Below are positions 6,800 through 14,701 of a DNA stretch of 37,612 nucleotides, one piece after another. The stretch covers positions 1-37,612 of the forward strand of contig JALRCR010000010.1 in NCBI GenBank assembly GCA_023257255.1, read 5' to 3'. Within the stretch, counting starts at the first letter, position 1. Each line of letters opens with the position of its first letter. The DNA is from Gammaproteobacteria bacterium. GTDB lineage: Bacteria; Pseudomonadota; Gammaproteobacteria; Ga0077536. Both the position numbers and the translations under genes were made by a program. Below the pieces are notes generated by a model. That model saw only the letters and a program-made list of their open reading frames with translations. It did not search any database and was not told the DNA's origin.

Positions 6800-8889
6800 T
6801 GAATGGTCTCCTGTTGGGCCATGCGGAAAGAATTGGGTACCAGCGGCAGGTCGGCATAGCGCTCGCGACTCAGCCGCACCAGTCCGTTGACGTCGAGAAT
6901 CATCGCTACCGAACCAGTGCCTAGAATGGTCGCGCCCGAAATGCCGTCGACATTCCGGAAATTGGTTTGCAGGCTCTTCACGACCACCTGCTGCTGGGCA
7001 AGCAGTTCGTCCACCAGCAGCGCGACTTTCTTGCCCATTGCCTCGACGACGACGAGCAGTCCTTCGGACAGTTCGGTGGAATCGGGCTGGACGTCGAACA
7101 GGTCGTACAAGCGCAGGACGGGGATGTATTCCGAGCGCAGCGAGTAGAGCTCGGTAGAACCCGACACGGTCTGGACGTTGGCCGATTCGACCTGCAGGGA
7201 TTCGATGATCGACACCAGCGAAATGATGTAGACGTTGGCACCCACACGCACGAGCTGGCCGTCGAGAATCGCCAGCGTCAGCGGCAGGCGAATGCGAAAG
7301 GTCGCACCCTGACCAGCCGTTGAGTGCACGTCCACCGTACCGCCGAGGTCACGGATATTCCGGCGCACCACATCCATCCCGACGCCGCGACCGGAGACAT
7401 CGCTCACCACGGCGGCAGTCGAGAATCCGGGGGCGAAAATGCAGTCATACACCTGCGAATCGGTGGGGTGGACGTGCGCGTCGATGATGCCCCGCTCGCG
7501 CGCCTTGGCGAGAATACGCTCGCGATTGAGACCGGCGCCGTCATCGCTGATGTCGATGACCACGCTGCCGCCTTCGTGGTAGGCATTTAGCGAGAGCGTA
7601 CCCACCGGTGACTTGCCGCAAGCTTCGCGCACTTCCGGCGTTTCCAGCCCGTGGTCCAGCGCGTTCCGGACCAGGTGGACCAAGGGGTCGCCGATTTTTT
7701 CGAGCACCGTCTTGTCGACTTCGGTTTCTTCGCCAGCAAGCTTGAGCTGCACCTCTTTGCCCAGCTTGCTGGAGAGGTCGCGCACCAGGCGAGGGAAGCG
7801 GTTGAACGAGAAGCTAATCGGCATCATGCGGATGTTCATGATGCTTTCCTGGAGGTCGCGGGTGTTGCGCTCCAGTTGGGCCAGACCTTCGCGCAGCTTG
7901 ATGGTCTTATCCGGCGTGATCTCCTGGCCCAGATCCAGCAGCATCGACTGGGTGATGACCAGCTGGCCAATCATGTTGATTAGCGCATCCACCTTGCCGA
8001 TGTCGACGCGGATAGAAGAGCTGGACGACGCACCCGCCGTCCCTTCGCGGCGGTCATTCTGGCGTCGGTCTCCTGCACGCCTGTCGCCGGCGCGTCGGTC
8101 GCTTTGGCGCCGGTCTTCCGCCAGTTGTTCAGCCTCGGCTTGCGCAGCGCTGGCGGCGGCCAGGGCAGCAGCCGACGGCATCACCGACTGGATGAGGATT
8201 TCAGCGTCGCCATCGACCCACTCGAACACCTCGCGGACGGCGGACTCTTCAACCGATGCGGTGAGTTCAATGTCCCACGCGAAGTAGCAGGCTTCCGGAT
8301 CGAACTCGGCGCCGGCTTCGGGCAACTGCGAGAGGTCGCAGTTGATGGCGCAGGACCCCAGCGCGGTCAGTTCGCGGAGCAGGCGCGCCGGGTCGTTGCC
8401 GGTCATGAAAAGATGGGCTTGCGGCGCAAAGCGGATCCGCCAGCCCACCGGCGCTGCAGCGGGCGTCGTCGGGACTGCCGGAGCAGGGGCGTCCGGCTGC
8501 GCCTCGTTCAGCATGGCCTGCAGTTCGGTGAGCGCCTCGGCGATGGCCTCGGCGTCGGGTTCGACCTTGTCCCGCGCGGCGGTCAGTAAGCCGCCCAACT
8601 GGTCGGTGCTGCGCAACAGCAAATCTACCGCGGCGGGCGTGACCAGACGTTTGCCGGAGCGCATCTCGTCCAGCAGGGTTTCCATCACATGGGTGAAATC
8701 CGAGATATCGCGGAACCCGAAGGTGCCCGCGCCGCCCTTGATCGAATGGGCAGCCCGAAAGATAACGTTGATGGTCTCCATGTCAGGCTCGCCGCTGGAG
8801 AGGGCCAGCAGGCCGGACTCCATGGCATCAAGTCCCTCGAAGGACTCTTCAAAGTAGACCTGATGAAACTGGCTGATATCGACAGACAT
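6796..8889 (-). CDS. cheA: Chemotaxis histidine kinase CheA
   Basis: CheA autophosphorylates and passes phosphate to CheY and CheB. Its 697 residues show an HPt domain with H48 in AAHSIKGGAGTFGF, a P2-like region (about 149-235), a linker of five DRRxx pentads (259-283), the dimerisation helices (about 295-355), the ATPase domain with N-box RNALDHG (408-414), G1 DDGAG (449-453) and G2 GRGVGMD (500-506), and a C-terminal CheW-like domain (about 543-680). All catalytic motifs are intact. GGAGAG lies just before the ATG. It overlaps cheW and follows cheY by 54 bases. The region between 8890 and 8943 shows no hairpin that I would call. Confidence 0.97.
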   Translation of the reverse strand: MSVDISQFHQVYFEESFEGLDAMESGLLALSSGEPDMETINVIFRAAHSIKGGAGTFGFRDISDFTHVMETLLDEMRSGKRLVTPAAVDLLLRSTDQLGGLLTAARDKVEPDAEAIAEALTELQAMLNEAQPDAPAPAVPTTPAAAPVGWRIRFAPQAHLFMTGNDPARLLRELTALGSCAINCDLSQLPEAGAEFDPEACYFAWDIELTASVEESAVREVFEWVDGDAEILIQSVMPSAAALAAASAAQAEAEQLAEDRRQSDRRAGDRRAGDRRQNDRREGTAGASSSSSIRVDIGKVDALINMIGQLVITQSMLLDLGQEITPDKTIKLREGLAQLERNTRDLQESIMNIRMMPISFSFNRFPRLVRDLSSKLGKEVQLKLAGEETEVDKTVLEKIGDPLVHLVRNALDHGLETPEVREACGKSPVGTLSLNAYHEGGSVVIDISDDGAGLNRERILAKARERGIIDAHVHPTDSQVYDCIFAPGFSTAAVVSDVSGRGVGMDVVRRNIRDLGGTVDVHSTAGQGATFRIRLPLTLAILDGQLVRVGANVYIISLVSIIESLQVESANVQTVSGSTELYSLRSEYIPVLRLYDLFDVQPDSTELSEGLLVVVEAMGKKVALLVDELLAQQQVVVKSLQTNFRNVDGISGATILGTGSVAMILDVNGLVRLSRERYADLPLVPNSFRMAQQETIQ

Positions 8890-8943
8890 AAGTCTCTCCG
8901 CAGATTGCTCAAGGCGCCGGGCGCCAAATCATTGTCGGAGACG

Positions 8944-9306
8944 CTAGCCCAGCACTTTTTTGAGCGTGGCGAGCAGCTGGTCCGGATTGAAGGGCTTGAC
9001 CAGCCAACCGGTTGCTCCGGCCGCCTTGCCCTCGGTTTTTTTGTCGCCAGCGGATTCCGTGGTCAGCAACAGCATGGGCGTGAACTTGTACTGGGGAAGC
9101 TTGCGCAGTTCCCGAATCAACTGAATGCCGTCCATGTTTGGCATATTCAGGTCGGTCAGTACCACGTCGGCCTGCTTGGCCCGGGCCTTGCCGAGCGCAT
9201 CCTGCCCGTCAACTGCCTCAATTACGTCATAACCGGCGCCTTTTAGTGTGAACGCCACCATTTGGCGCATCGAGGCCGAATCGTCTACTGCAAGAATGCT
9301 CGCCAT
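8944..9306 (-). CDS. cheY: Single-domain response regulator CheY
   Basis: A stand-alone 120-residue receiver domain, first gene of the chemotaxis operon. It carries the acidic pair D8/D9, phospho-acceptor D52 (LTDLNMPNMDG), T82 and K104 (LVKPFNP), so it should accept phosphate from CheA. CheY proteins of this type bind the flagellar switch; in operons with an additional output branch they may instead act as phosphate sink or adaptor, so flagellar-motor binding is likely but not shown. GGGAG lies about 8 bases before the ATG. Confidence 0.93.
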   Translation of the reverse strand: MASILAVDDSASMRQMVAFTLKGAGYDVIEAVDGQDALGKARAKQADVVLTDLNMPNMDGIQLIRELRKLPQYKFTPMLLLTTESAGDKKTEGKAAGATGWLVKPFNPDQLLATLKKVLG

Positions 9307-9359
9307 CCGTTTTCTCCCGTGGTGTTACACCTTGGTTCGGTGCATTAGGTCTACGGTCA

Positions 9360-9386
9360 GTATCGTCCGCAGGGCTGGAATCTTTA
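9360..9386 (-). promoter_or_regulatory. Sigma-28 (FliA)-type promoter of the chemotaxis operon
   Basis: On the minus strand TAAAGATT (9386-9379) and GACGATAC (9367-9360) are separated by exactly 11 bases. The flagellar sigma-28 consensus is TAAAGTTT-N11-GCCGATAA; the match is 7 of 8 and 6 of 8 with the correct spacing. It ends about 53 bases before the cheY start codon, leaving a leader of about 45 bases. This places the operon under late flagellar control (inference from consensus). Confidence 0.75.
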
Positions 9387-9446
9387 CTGCCTTGTTTGAG
9401 CCCGCCGACGGGTCGTTCCGTGAGGGGTCCGCATGTACACTACAAA

Positions 9447-9466
9447 GGCGCTCGCCAGCGGGCGCC
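9447..9466 (+). other. Leader hairpin upstream of the MetE-like gene
   Basis: GGCGCTCG (9447-9454) can pair with CGGGCGCC (9459-9466) around a CCAG loop, with one T-G wobble. It lies about 40 bases before the MetE-like start codon, in the gap between the divergent cheY and MetE-like genes. No T-run follows. It may be a leader structure or a protein-binding site. It is too short to be a known riboswitch. Confidence 0.35.
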
Positions 9467-9507
9467 AGTCCGCAAAATAATCAGTCGGTCGCCGAGGGGA
9501 GAGCAGC

Positions 9508-10668
9508 ATGAAACAGAGTGAACAACGAATCCTGACCACGCACGTCGGTAGCCTGCCCCGCGCCCGGGAGCTGAGCGACCTGCTCATTGCCGACGAGGCT
9601 CGCCAGCCCGTCGACCATGCCCGCCTTGAGGCGTTGGCGGCCGAAGGCGTCCAAAGCGTAGTCGCCCGTCAGGTCGGCGCCGGGCTGGACGTGATCAACG
9701 ATGGCGAGCAGCCGCGGGTTGGCTTCCAGACCTATGTCAGCCAACGGCTGGAGGGCTTTGGTGGCTCCAGCATTCGCGAACCTTTCAAAGACTTCGCCGA
9801 CTATCCCGACTTCGCCGATATCTGGGTCAAACGCGGCATGGTGATGTCCAAGGTCTTCGACGCCCCGACCGCCCAGCAAGAGGTGGTGTACAAGGATCTG
9901 GCCCCGGCGACCCGCGAATGCGACCTGTTCGATGCCGCACTGGCCCAGCAGTCCGGCAAATATGTAGAGCCCTTCATGACCGCCGCCTCGCCCGGCATCG
10001 TCTGCACCACGCTGCGTAACGCCTGGTATGACAGCCATGAGGCCTATGTCCGGGCGGTCGCCCGCGAGCTCCGCAAGGAATACGAACTTATCGTCAGCCG
10101 CGGCTATGTGCTGCAGCTCGACTGCCCCGACTTGGCGATGGAATGGCACGGCATGTTCCAGAACGGCAGCCTGAGGCAGTTTCAGGACGCCGTGGCCATC
10201 CACATCGACGCGATCAACGAGGCGCTGGTGAACATTCCGCGCGATCGGGTGCGCTTGCACCTGTGCTGGGGTAACTACGACGGCCCGCACGACTGCGACG
10301 TGCCGTTGGAAGACATCCTGCCGATCGTTTACGGCGCCAAAGTTGCGGCCTTTTCGGTGGAATTTGCCAACCCGCGCCACCAGCACGAATACGCCGCCAT
10401 CAAGAAAAATCCCTTGCCGAAGGACGTCATCCTGATCCCCGGCGTCATCGATTCCACCGTCAACTACATCGAGCACCCGCAGGTGGTATGCAACCGCATC
10501 CTCGAAGCCGTGGCCGTCACCGGCGACCGCGAGCGCGTGATTGCAGGCTGCGACTGCGGATTTGGCACCTTTGCCGGCTGGGAAATGGTCGCCGCGTCGG
10601 TGGTGTACAAGAAATTCGAGGCACTGGCCGAAGGCGCTCGCCTCGCTTCCCGTCAACTTTGGGGCTGA
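9508..10668 (+). CDS. Short MetE-like methyltransferase (C-terminal catalytic domain only)
   Basis: A 386-residue relative of the catalytic half of cobalamin-independent methionine synthase. Full MetE is about 750 residues, so the N-terminal half is absent. The zinc ligands of the family can be placed at H251 and C253 (HLCWGN), E285 (FSVEFAN) and C348 (AGCDCGFGT). The start QRILTTHVGSLPR is typical of the short family. Relatives include folate-independent methionine synthases, epoxyalkane:coenzyme M transferases and uncharacterised methyl- or thiol-transferases, so the substrate is open. GAGGGGAG precedes the ATG. The stop is 17 bases before a DUF485 gene, making it the first gene of a symporter operon, which suggests a catabolic rather than a housekeeping role (inference). 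Confidence 0.85.
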   Translation: MKQSEQRILTTHVGSLPRARELSDLLIADEARQPVDHARLEALAAEGVQSVVARQVGAGLDVINDGEQPRVGFQTYVSQRLEGFGGSSIREPFKDFADYPDFADIWVKRGMVMSKVFDAPTAQQEVVYKDLAPATRECDLFDAALAQQSGKYVEPFMTAASPGIVCTTLRNAWYDSHEAYVRAVARELRKEYELIVSRGYVLQLDCPDLAMEWHGMFQNGSLRQFQDAVAIHIDAINEALVNIPRDRVRLHLCWGNYDGPHDCDVPLEDILPIVYGAKVAAFSVEFANPRHQHEYAAIKKNPLPKDVILIPGVIDSTVNYIEHPQVVCNRILEAVAVTGDRERVIAGCDCGFGTFAGWEMVAASVVYKKFEALAEGARLASRQLWG

Positions 10669-10685
10669 AGGCCCGGAGAATCCCG

Positions 10686-11027
10686 ATGCAACATCTCTAC
10701 AAGCTCATTCACGCCAACCCCCGGTTCCACGAACTGGAGCGCAAGCGCTCACGCCTCAGCTGGACGCTGGCCGTCATCGTGCTGGCGAACGCCTTCTGGT
10801 ACATCGGCGCCACCGCGTTCTACCCCGAGGCCGGCTTCGCGCGCTTCTGGGGCGAGCCGGTGGGTGAAGGTCAGGCGCTGACCTGGGGCATTGTCATCGG
10901 GCTCATTCAGACCGTGCTGTTCATCGGATTGGTGGTCTACTACATCAGCCGGGCGAACGGCGAGCTTGATGCGCTGAAAGACGCGGTTATTGCCGATGCC
11001 CTCCGCGCTGCAGGAGAGCAGAAATGA
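10686..11027 (+). CDS. DUF485 small membrane protein (YjcH-like), partner of symporter 1
   Basis: A 113-residue inner-membrane protein of the DUF485/YjcH family, which is found next to ActP-type symporters; its biochemical role is unsettled. Two hydrophobic segments are visible, about residues 22-43 (WTLAVIVLANAFWYIGATAF) and 68-92 (GIVIGLIQTVLFIGLVVYYI). The open frame extends upstream into the MetE-like gene, but I chose the ATG at 10686 because it gives the family N-terminus (LYKLIHANPRFHELERKRSR) and clears the preceding stop. It overlaps the symporter start as ATGA. Confidence 0.88.
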   Translation: MQHLYKLIHANPRFHELERKRSRLSWTLAVIVLANAFWYIGATAFYPEAGFARFWGEPVGEGQALTWGIVIGLIQTVLFIGLVVYYISRANGELDALKDAVIADALRAAGEQK

Positions 11028-12712
11028 ACCGCCAAAATACCTTTTTCACCATCGCCACGCTGGCGTTGCTGGGCTTCGCCGGCACGGCAAGCGCCAGCAT
11101 CGGCGACGCGATCCACAACATGTTCACGCTGCCGGCCAATACCGGCGCCATCAACACCAAAGCGGTGAGCATGTTCTTCGGCTTCGTGCTGATTTCGCTC
11201 AGCATTACCGTGTGGGCGGCCAAACGCACCAAGTCGACCAGCGATTTCTACACGGCAGGCGGCAACATCGGGGGTTTCCAGAACGGGCTCGCGATCTGCG
11301 GCGACTGGTGTTCTTCCGCCGCGCTGATGGGCGTCGCGGCGCTGATCTACAGCACCGGCTTCGACGGTCTCATCTACTCCGTCGTGCCCTTCGGCGCCTG
11401 GCCGCTCATGATGTTCCTGCTGGCAGACCGCCTGCGCAATCTGGGCAAATACACGCTGGCCGACATCGTTTCCCTGCGTCTGGCCCGGGTCCCCATCCGG
11501 ACACTGGTGGCGGGCGCAAGTCTGGCCTTCGTGGTCGGCTACCTCATCGTGCAGATGGTGGGCGCAGGCACCCTGATCTCCAACCTGTTCGGACTGAACT
11601 ACGAGATGGCGCAGGTCATAATCGGCGTGCTGATCGTGCTCTACGTGGCCTTCGGCGGCATGATCGCGACGACCTACGTCCAGTTGATCAAAGCGGTCCT
11701 GCTGCTCTCCGGCGCCACCTTCATCGTGGTGGCGGTACTCGCCAAGTTTGGCTTCTCGCTGAACGGCCTGTATCAGGCGGCGGTCGATAACCACCCGCTC
11801 AAGACGGGCGTCATGCAGCCCGGCGGACTGCTGCCCGACCCGGTGAACGCCATTTCCTGCGGCGTGATGCTGATTTTTGGCGGCGCCGCGATGCCGCACG
11901 TGCTGATGCGCTTCTTCACCGTGCCGGACGCCAAGGAAGCACGCCGCTCGGTCGCCTGGGCCGCCACCTTCATCGGCTACTTCTACCTGCTGACTTTCGT
12001 CATCGGCTATGGCGCGATTGCCTTCGTGATGAAGAACCCCGACTTCCTCGATGCCAACGGCATCATCATCGGCGGTCCCAATATGGCGGCTATCCACCTT
12101 TCCGAGGCGATGGGTGGGGATCTGTTACTCGGCTTCATCTCGGCGGTGGCGTTTGCGACGATCGTGGCCGTTGTTGCCGGCCTGACGATTGCCGGCGCCT
12201 CGGCTATCTCGCACGACATCTACGCCAATATCTTCCGCCACGGCAAAGCGACCGACGCCGAAGTCGTGAAGGTGTCGCGCATCGCCGCGCTGGGCCTGGG
12301 CGTTCTGGGCATCGTGCTGGGCATCGCGTTCAAGGGTCAGAACATCGCCTATCTGATCGTGCTGCCTTTCACCATTTCCGCCACCGTGTTCTTTCCGGTG
12401 CTGTTCCTGACCATGTACTGGCGGCGACTGACCACGACCGGCGTGGTGGTGGGCGGCTGGCTGGGGCTTGCCACCGGCATCCTCTTGCTGGTGGTGGGTC
12501 CGACCATCTGGAAAGACATTCTTGGCAATGCGGCCCCGCTGTTCCCGTACAAGTATCCGGCGCTGTTCTCCATGACGGTCACGTTTGTGACCATGATCGT
12601 GGTGTCCTTGCTGGATAAGAGCGAGCGGGCCAAGGCGGAACTCGCGAGCTTTGACGACCAGTTTGTACGCTCCCAGACGGGGTTGGGCGCCGAAGGCGCG
12701 GTCCAGCACTAG
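11024..12712 (+). CDS. ActP-like sodium:solute symporter 1
   Basis: A 562-residue transporter of the SSS family, closest in layout to acetate permease ActP. It begins with a likely signal peptide (ATLALLGFAGTASAS), followed by about 13 membrane segments. Family landmarks include [67 protein letters not shown] and [12 protein letters not shown]. In the early core, where ActP and copies 2 and 3 read AGD-[FY]-MSAASFLG, this copy reads CGDWCSSAALMG, so its substrate or ion site may differ. ActP proteins import short carboxylates such as acetate and glycolate; the actual substrate here is unknown. It is coupled to DUF485 on both sides. Confidence 0.93.
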   Translation: MNRQNTFFTIATLALLGFAGTASASIGDAIHNMFTLPANTGAINTKAVSMFFGFVLISLSITVWAAKRTKSTSDFYTAGGNIGGFQNGLAICGDWCSSAALMGVAALIYSTGFDGLIYSVVPFGAWPLMMFLLADRLRNLGKYTLADIVSLRLARVPIRTLVAGASLAFVVGYLIVQMVGAGTLISNLFGLNYEMAQVIIGVLIVLYVAFGGMIATTYVQLIKAVLLLSGATFIVVAVLAKFGFSLNGLYQAAVDNHPLKTGVMQPGGLLPDPVNAISCGVMLIFGGAAMPHVLMRFFTVPDAKEARRSVAWAATFIGYFYLLTFVIGYGAIAFVMKNPDFLDANGIIIGGPNMAAIHLSEAMGGDLLLGFISAVAFATIVAVVAGLTIAGASAISHDIYANIFRHGKATDAEVVKVSRIAALGLGVLGIVLGIAFKGQNIAYLIVLPFTISATVFFPVLFLTMYWRRLTTTGVVVGGWLGLATGILLLVVGPTIWKDILGNAAPLFPYKYPALFSMTVTFVTMIVVSLLDKSERAKAELASFDDQFVRSQTGLGAEGAVQH

Positions 12713-12715
12713 GCC

Positions 12716-13030
12716 ATGGAAGACATCTACCGCCGCATTGATGCGGACCCGCGCTTCCACGCGCTGGCCCGCGCGCGAAGTCGCCTCGGCTGGACGCTCA
12801 GTGCGACGGTGCTGCTAGCCTACTTCGCGTTTATTTTTGCGATCGCGTTTGCGCCAGACTGGCTGGCGCAACCGCTGCACGCGGGCACGGTTGTGACGAC
12901 CGGTATCCTCGCCGGCGTGCTGGTGATTGTGCTGTGCGTGTCGCTGACCGGGGTCTATATCTGGCAGGCGAACCGCCGTTATGACGGACAGAACCGGGCA
13001 ATCGTCGACGATGCCAGCCGTGCGCCCTAG
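12716..13030 (+). CDS. DUF485 small membrane protein, partner of symporter 2
   Basis: A 104-residue paralogue of the first DUF485 protein. The N-terminus [20 protein letters not shown] aligns with that of the first copy. Two hydrophobic segments, about 24-47 ([20 protein letters not shown]) and 60-85 ([20 protein letters not shown]), fit the family. It begins 3 bases after the stop of symporter 1 and runs into the start of symporter 2, so the pair DUF485-symporter has been duplicated as a unit. A role as an accessory subunit or chaperone of the symporter is an inference from this constant pairing. Confidence 0.88.
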   Translation: MEDIYRRIDADPRFHALARARSRLGWTLSATVLLAYFAFIFAIAFAPDWLAQPLHAGTVVTTGILAGVLVIVLCVSLTGVYIWQANRRYDGQNRAIVDDASRAP

Positions 13031-14651
13031 GCTGCTTGTTGGTCTGGCGGCGCTGGCCACCGCTCCCGCCTTCGCGGCGGACGGCGTCAGCCGCAGCCCC
13101 ACGGCGATCCTGTTTTTTCTCGGCTTCGTGTGCTCAACGCTGCTCATCACCTGGTGGGCGGCCCGTCGCACGCGTACCACCCGCGATTTCTACGCTGCCG
13201 GCGGCAATATCAGCGGCCTGCAAAACGGTCTGGCGATCGCCGGCGACTTCATGTCCGCCGCATCGTTTCTGGGCGTATCGGGCCTGATTTTCGGCTTCGG
13301 CTTCGACGGCCTCATCTACGCCGTGGGCGGTTTGGCCGGGTGGCCGCTGGTGCTGTTCCTGTTAAGCGAGCGGCTGAAGAATCTGGGCAAATACACGTTC
13401 GCCGACGCCGTCTCGCTGCGGCTTGCCGCAACCCCCATTCGCAGTCTCGCGGCCTGCGGCTCGCTGGTGGCGGTCGTGCTGTATCTCATTGGCCAGATGG
13501 TTGGCGCGGGCAAGCTCATCGAGGTGCTGTTTGGCCTCGACTACACCATCGCGGTGGTCACGGTGGGCGCCCTGATGATCGTTTACGTCTGCTTCGGCGG
13601 CATGATCGCGACCACCTGGGTACAAATCATCAAGGCCGTGCTCTTGCTGAGTGGCGCGACGCTGGTCACGTTTCTGGTGTTACGCCAGTTCAACTTCTCG
13701 TTCGACCAACTGTTCCGCGCCGCCATCGAACACCATCCCCACGGCCTACGGGTGATGCAACCCGGCGAGATGGTGCACGACCCGCTGTCGATCATCTCGC
13801 TGGGCGTGGCGCTGGCCTTTGGCACGTCCGGGCTGCCACATATCCTGATGCGCTTCTTCACGGTTCCGGATGCCCGCGAAGCCCGTCGCTCGGTCTTTTT
13901 TGCCGCCGGCTTCATCGGGTATTTTTACACCCTGACTTTCGTGATTGGCTTTGGCGCCATCGCGCTCGTTGCCGGCCGGGAAGGCTTTCTGGACGGTGCG
14001 GGCAAGCTGCTGGGCGGCGACAACATGGCCGCCATTCATCTGGCCCGCGCCGCCGGCGGCGAGTTGTTACTGGGCTTCATGTCGGCGGTCTGCTTCGCGA
14101 CGATTCTCGCCGTGGTCTCAGGGCTCACGCTGTCCGGCGCGTCTGCCATTTCACACGACCTCTACGCCAACGTCTGGCGCAAGGAAGCATCCGAACGTGA
14201 GGTGGTGACGCTCTCCCGCTACGCCACCATCGGGCTCGGCGTGCTGGCGGTGTCGCTGGCGCTGCTGTTCGAGAGCCAGAACGTCGCCTATATGGTGCTG
14301 CTGGCGTTCACGGTCGGCGCCAGCGTGAACTTCCCGCTGCTGTTCCTCGCCATGTACTGGCGCAATCTCACCACGACCGGCGCGGTCACCGGCGGCATCA
14401 TGGGCCTCGTCACCGCCATTGGCTGCATCGTGCTGGGCCCAACCGTCTGGGTCGAAGTGCTTGGTAACGCGGCGCCGGTTGTGCCCTACAAGTATCCCGC
14501 CGTCTTCGCCATGCTCGCCTCGTTCAGCGGCAGCATCGTGGTCTCGTTGCTGGACCGCTCCCCGCGCGCCGCGCAGGAACGCGCCGACTTTCGCCATCAA
14601 TACATTCGGTCCCAGACTGGCGTTGGGGCCGAAGGCGCCAGCGGCCACTAG
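12981..14651 (+). CDS. ActP-like sodium:solute symporter 2
   Basis: A 556-residue SSS-family symporter. It carries [20 protein letters not shown] followed by [61 protein letters not shown] and [12 protein letters not shown], and ends [12 protein letters not shown], close to the usual ActP tail. A signal peptide-like stretch ([17 protein letters not shown]) is present. Two starts are possible: 12981, overlapping DUF485 by 50 bases, or ATG at 13011, overlapping by 20 and beginning just before the signal peptide. I give the longer form, but 13011 fits the signal peptide better. The substrate is probably a short carboxylate. Confidence 0.92.
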   Translation: MTDRTGQSSTMPAVRPRLLVGLAALATAPAFAADGVSRSPTAILFFLGFVCSTLLITWWAARRTRTTRDFYAAGGNISGLQNGLAIAGDFMSAASFLGVSGLIFGFGFDGLIYAVGGLAGWPLVLFLLSERLKNLGKYTFADAVSLRLAATPIRSLAACGSLVAVVLYLIGQMVGAGKLIEVLFGLDYTIAVVTVGALMIVYVCFGGMIATTWVQIIKAVLLLSGATLVTFLVLRQFNFSFDQLFRAAIEHHPHGLRVMQPGEMVHDPLSIISLGVALAFGTSGLPHILMRFFTVPDAREARRSVFFAAGFIGYFYTLTFVIGFGAIALVAGREGFLDGAGKLLGGDNMAAIHLARAAGGELLLGFMSAVCFATILAVVSGLTLSGASAISHDLYANVWRKEASEREVVTLSRYATIGLGVLAVSLALLFESQNVAYMVLLAFTVGASVNFPLLFLAMYWRNLTTTGAVTGGIMGLVTAIGCIVLGPTVWVEVLGNAAPVVPYKYPAVFAMLASFSGSIVVSLLDRSPRAAQERADFRHQYIRSQTGVGAEGASGH

Positions 14652-14701
14652 GTTGGCGGCGTCTGGCGGGCCTGCCCCCTGTCGTACAGCGGAATCCAAG
14701 C

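Noticed and set aside
9481-10656. A 391-codon minus-strand frame opposite the MetE-like gene
   Set aside because: The plus-strand protein has all zinc ligands and a good ribosome site, and the antisense translation has no recognisable motif.
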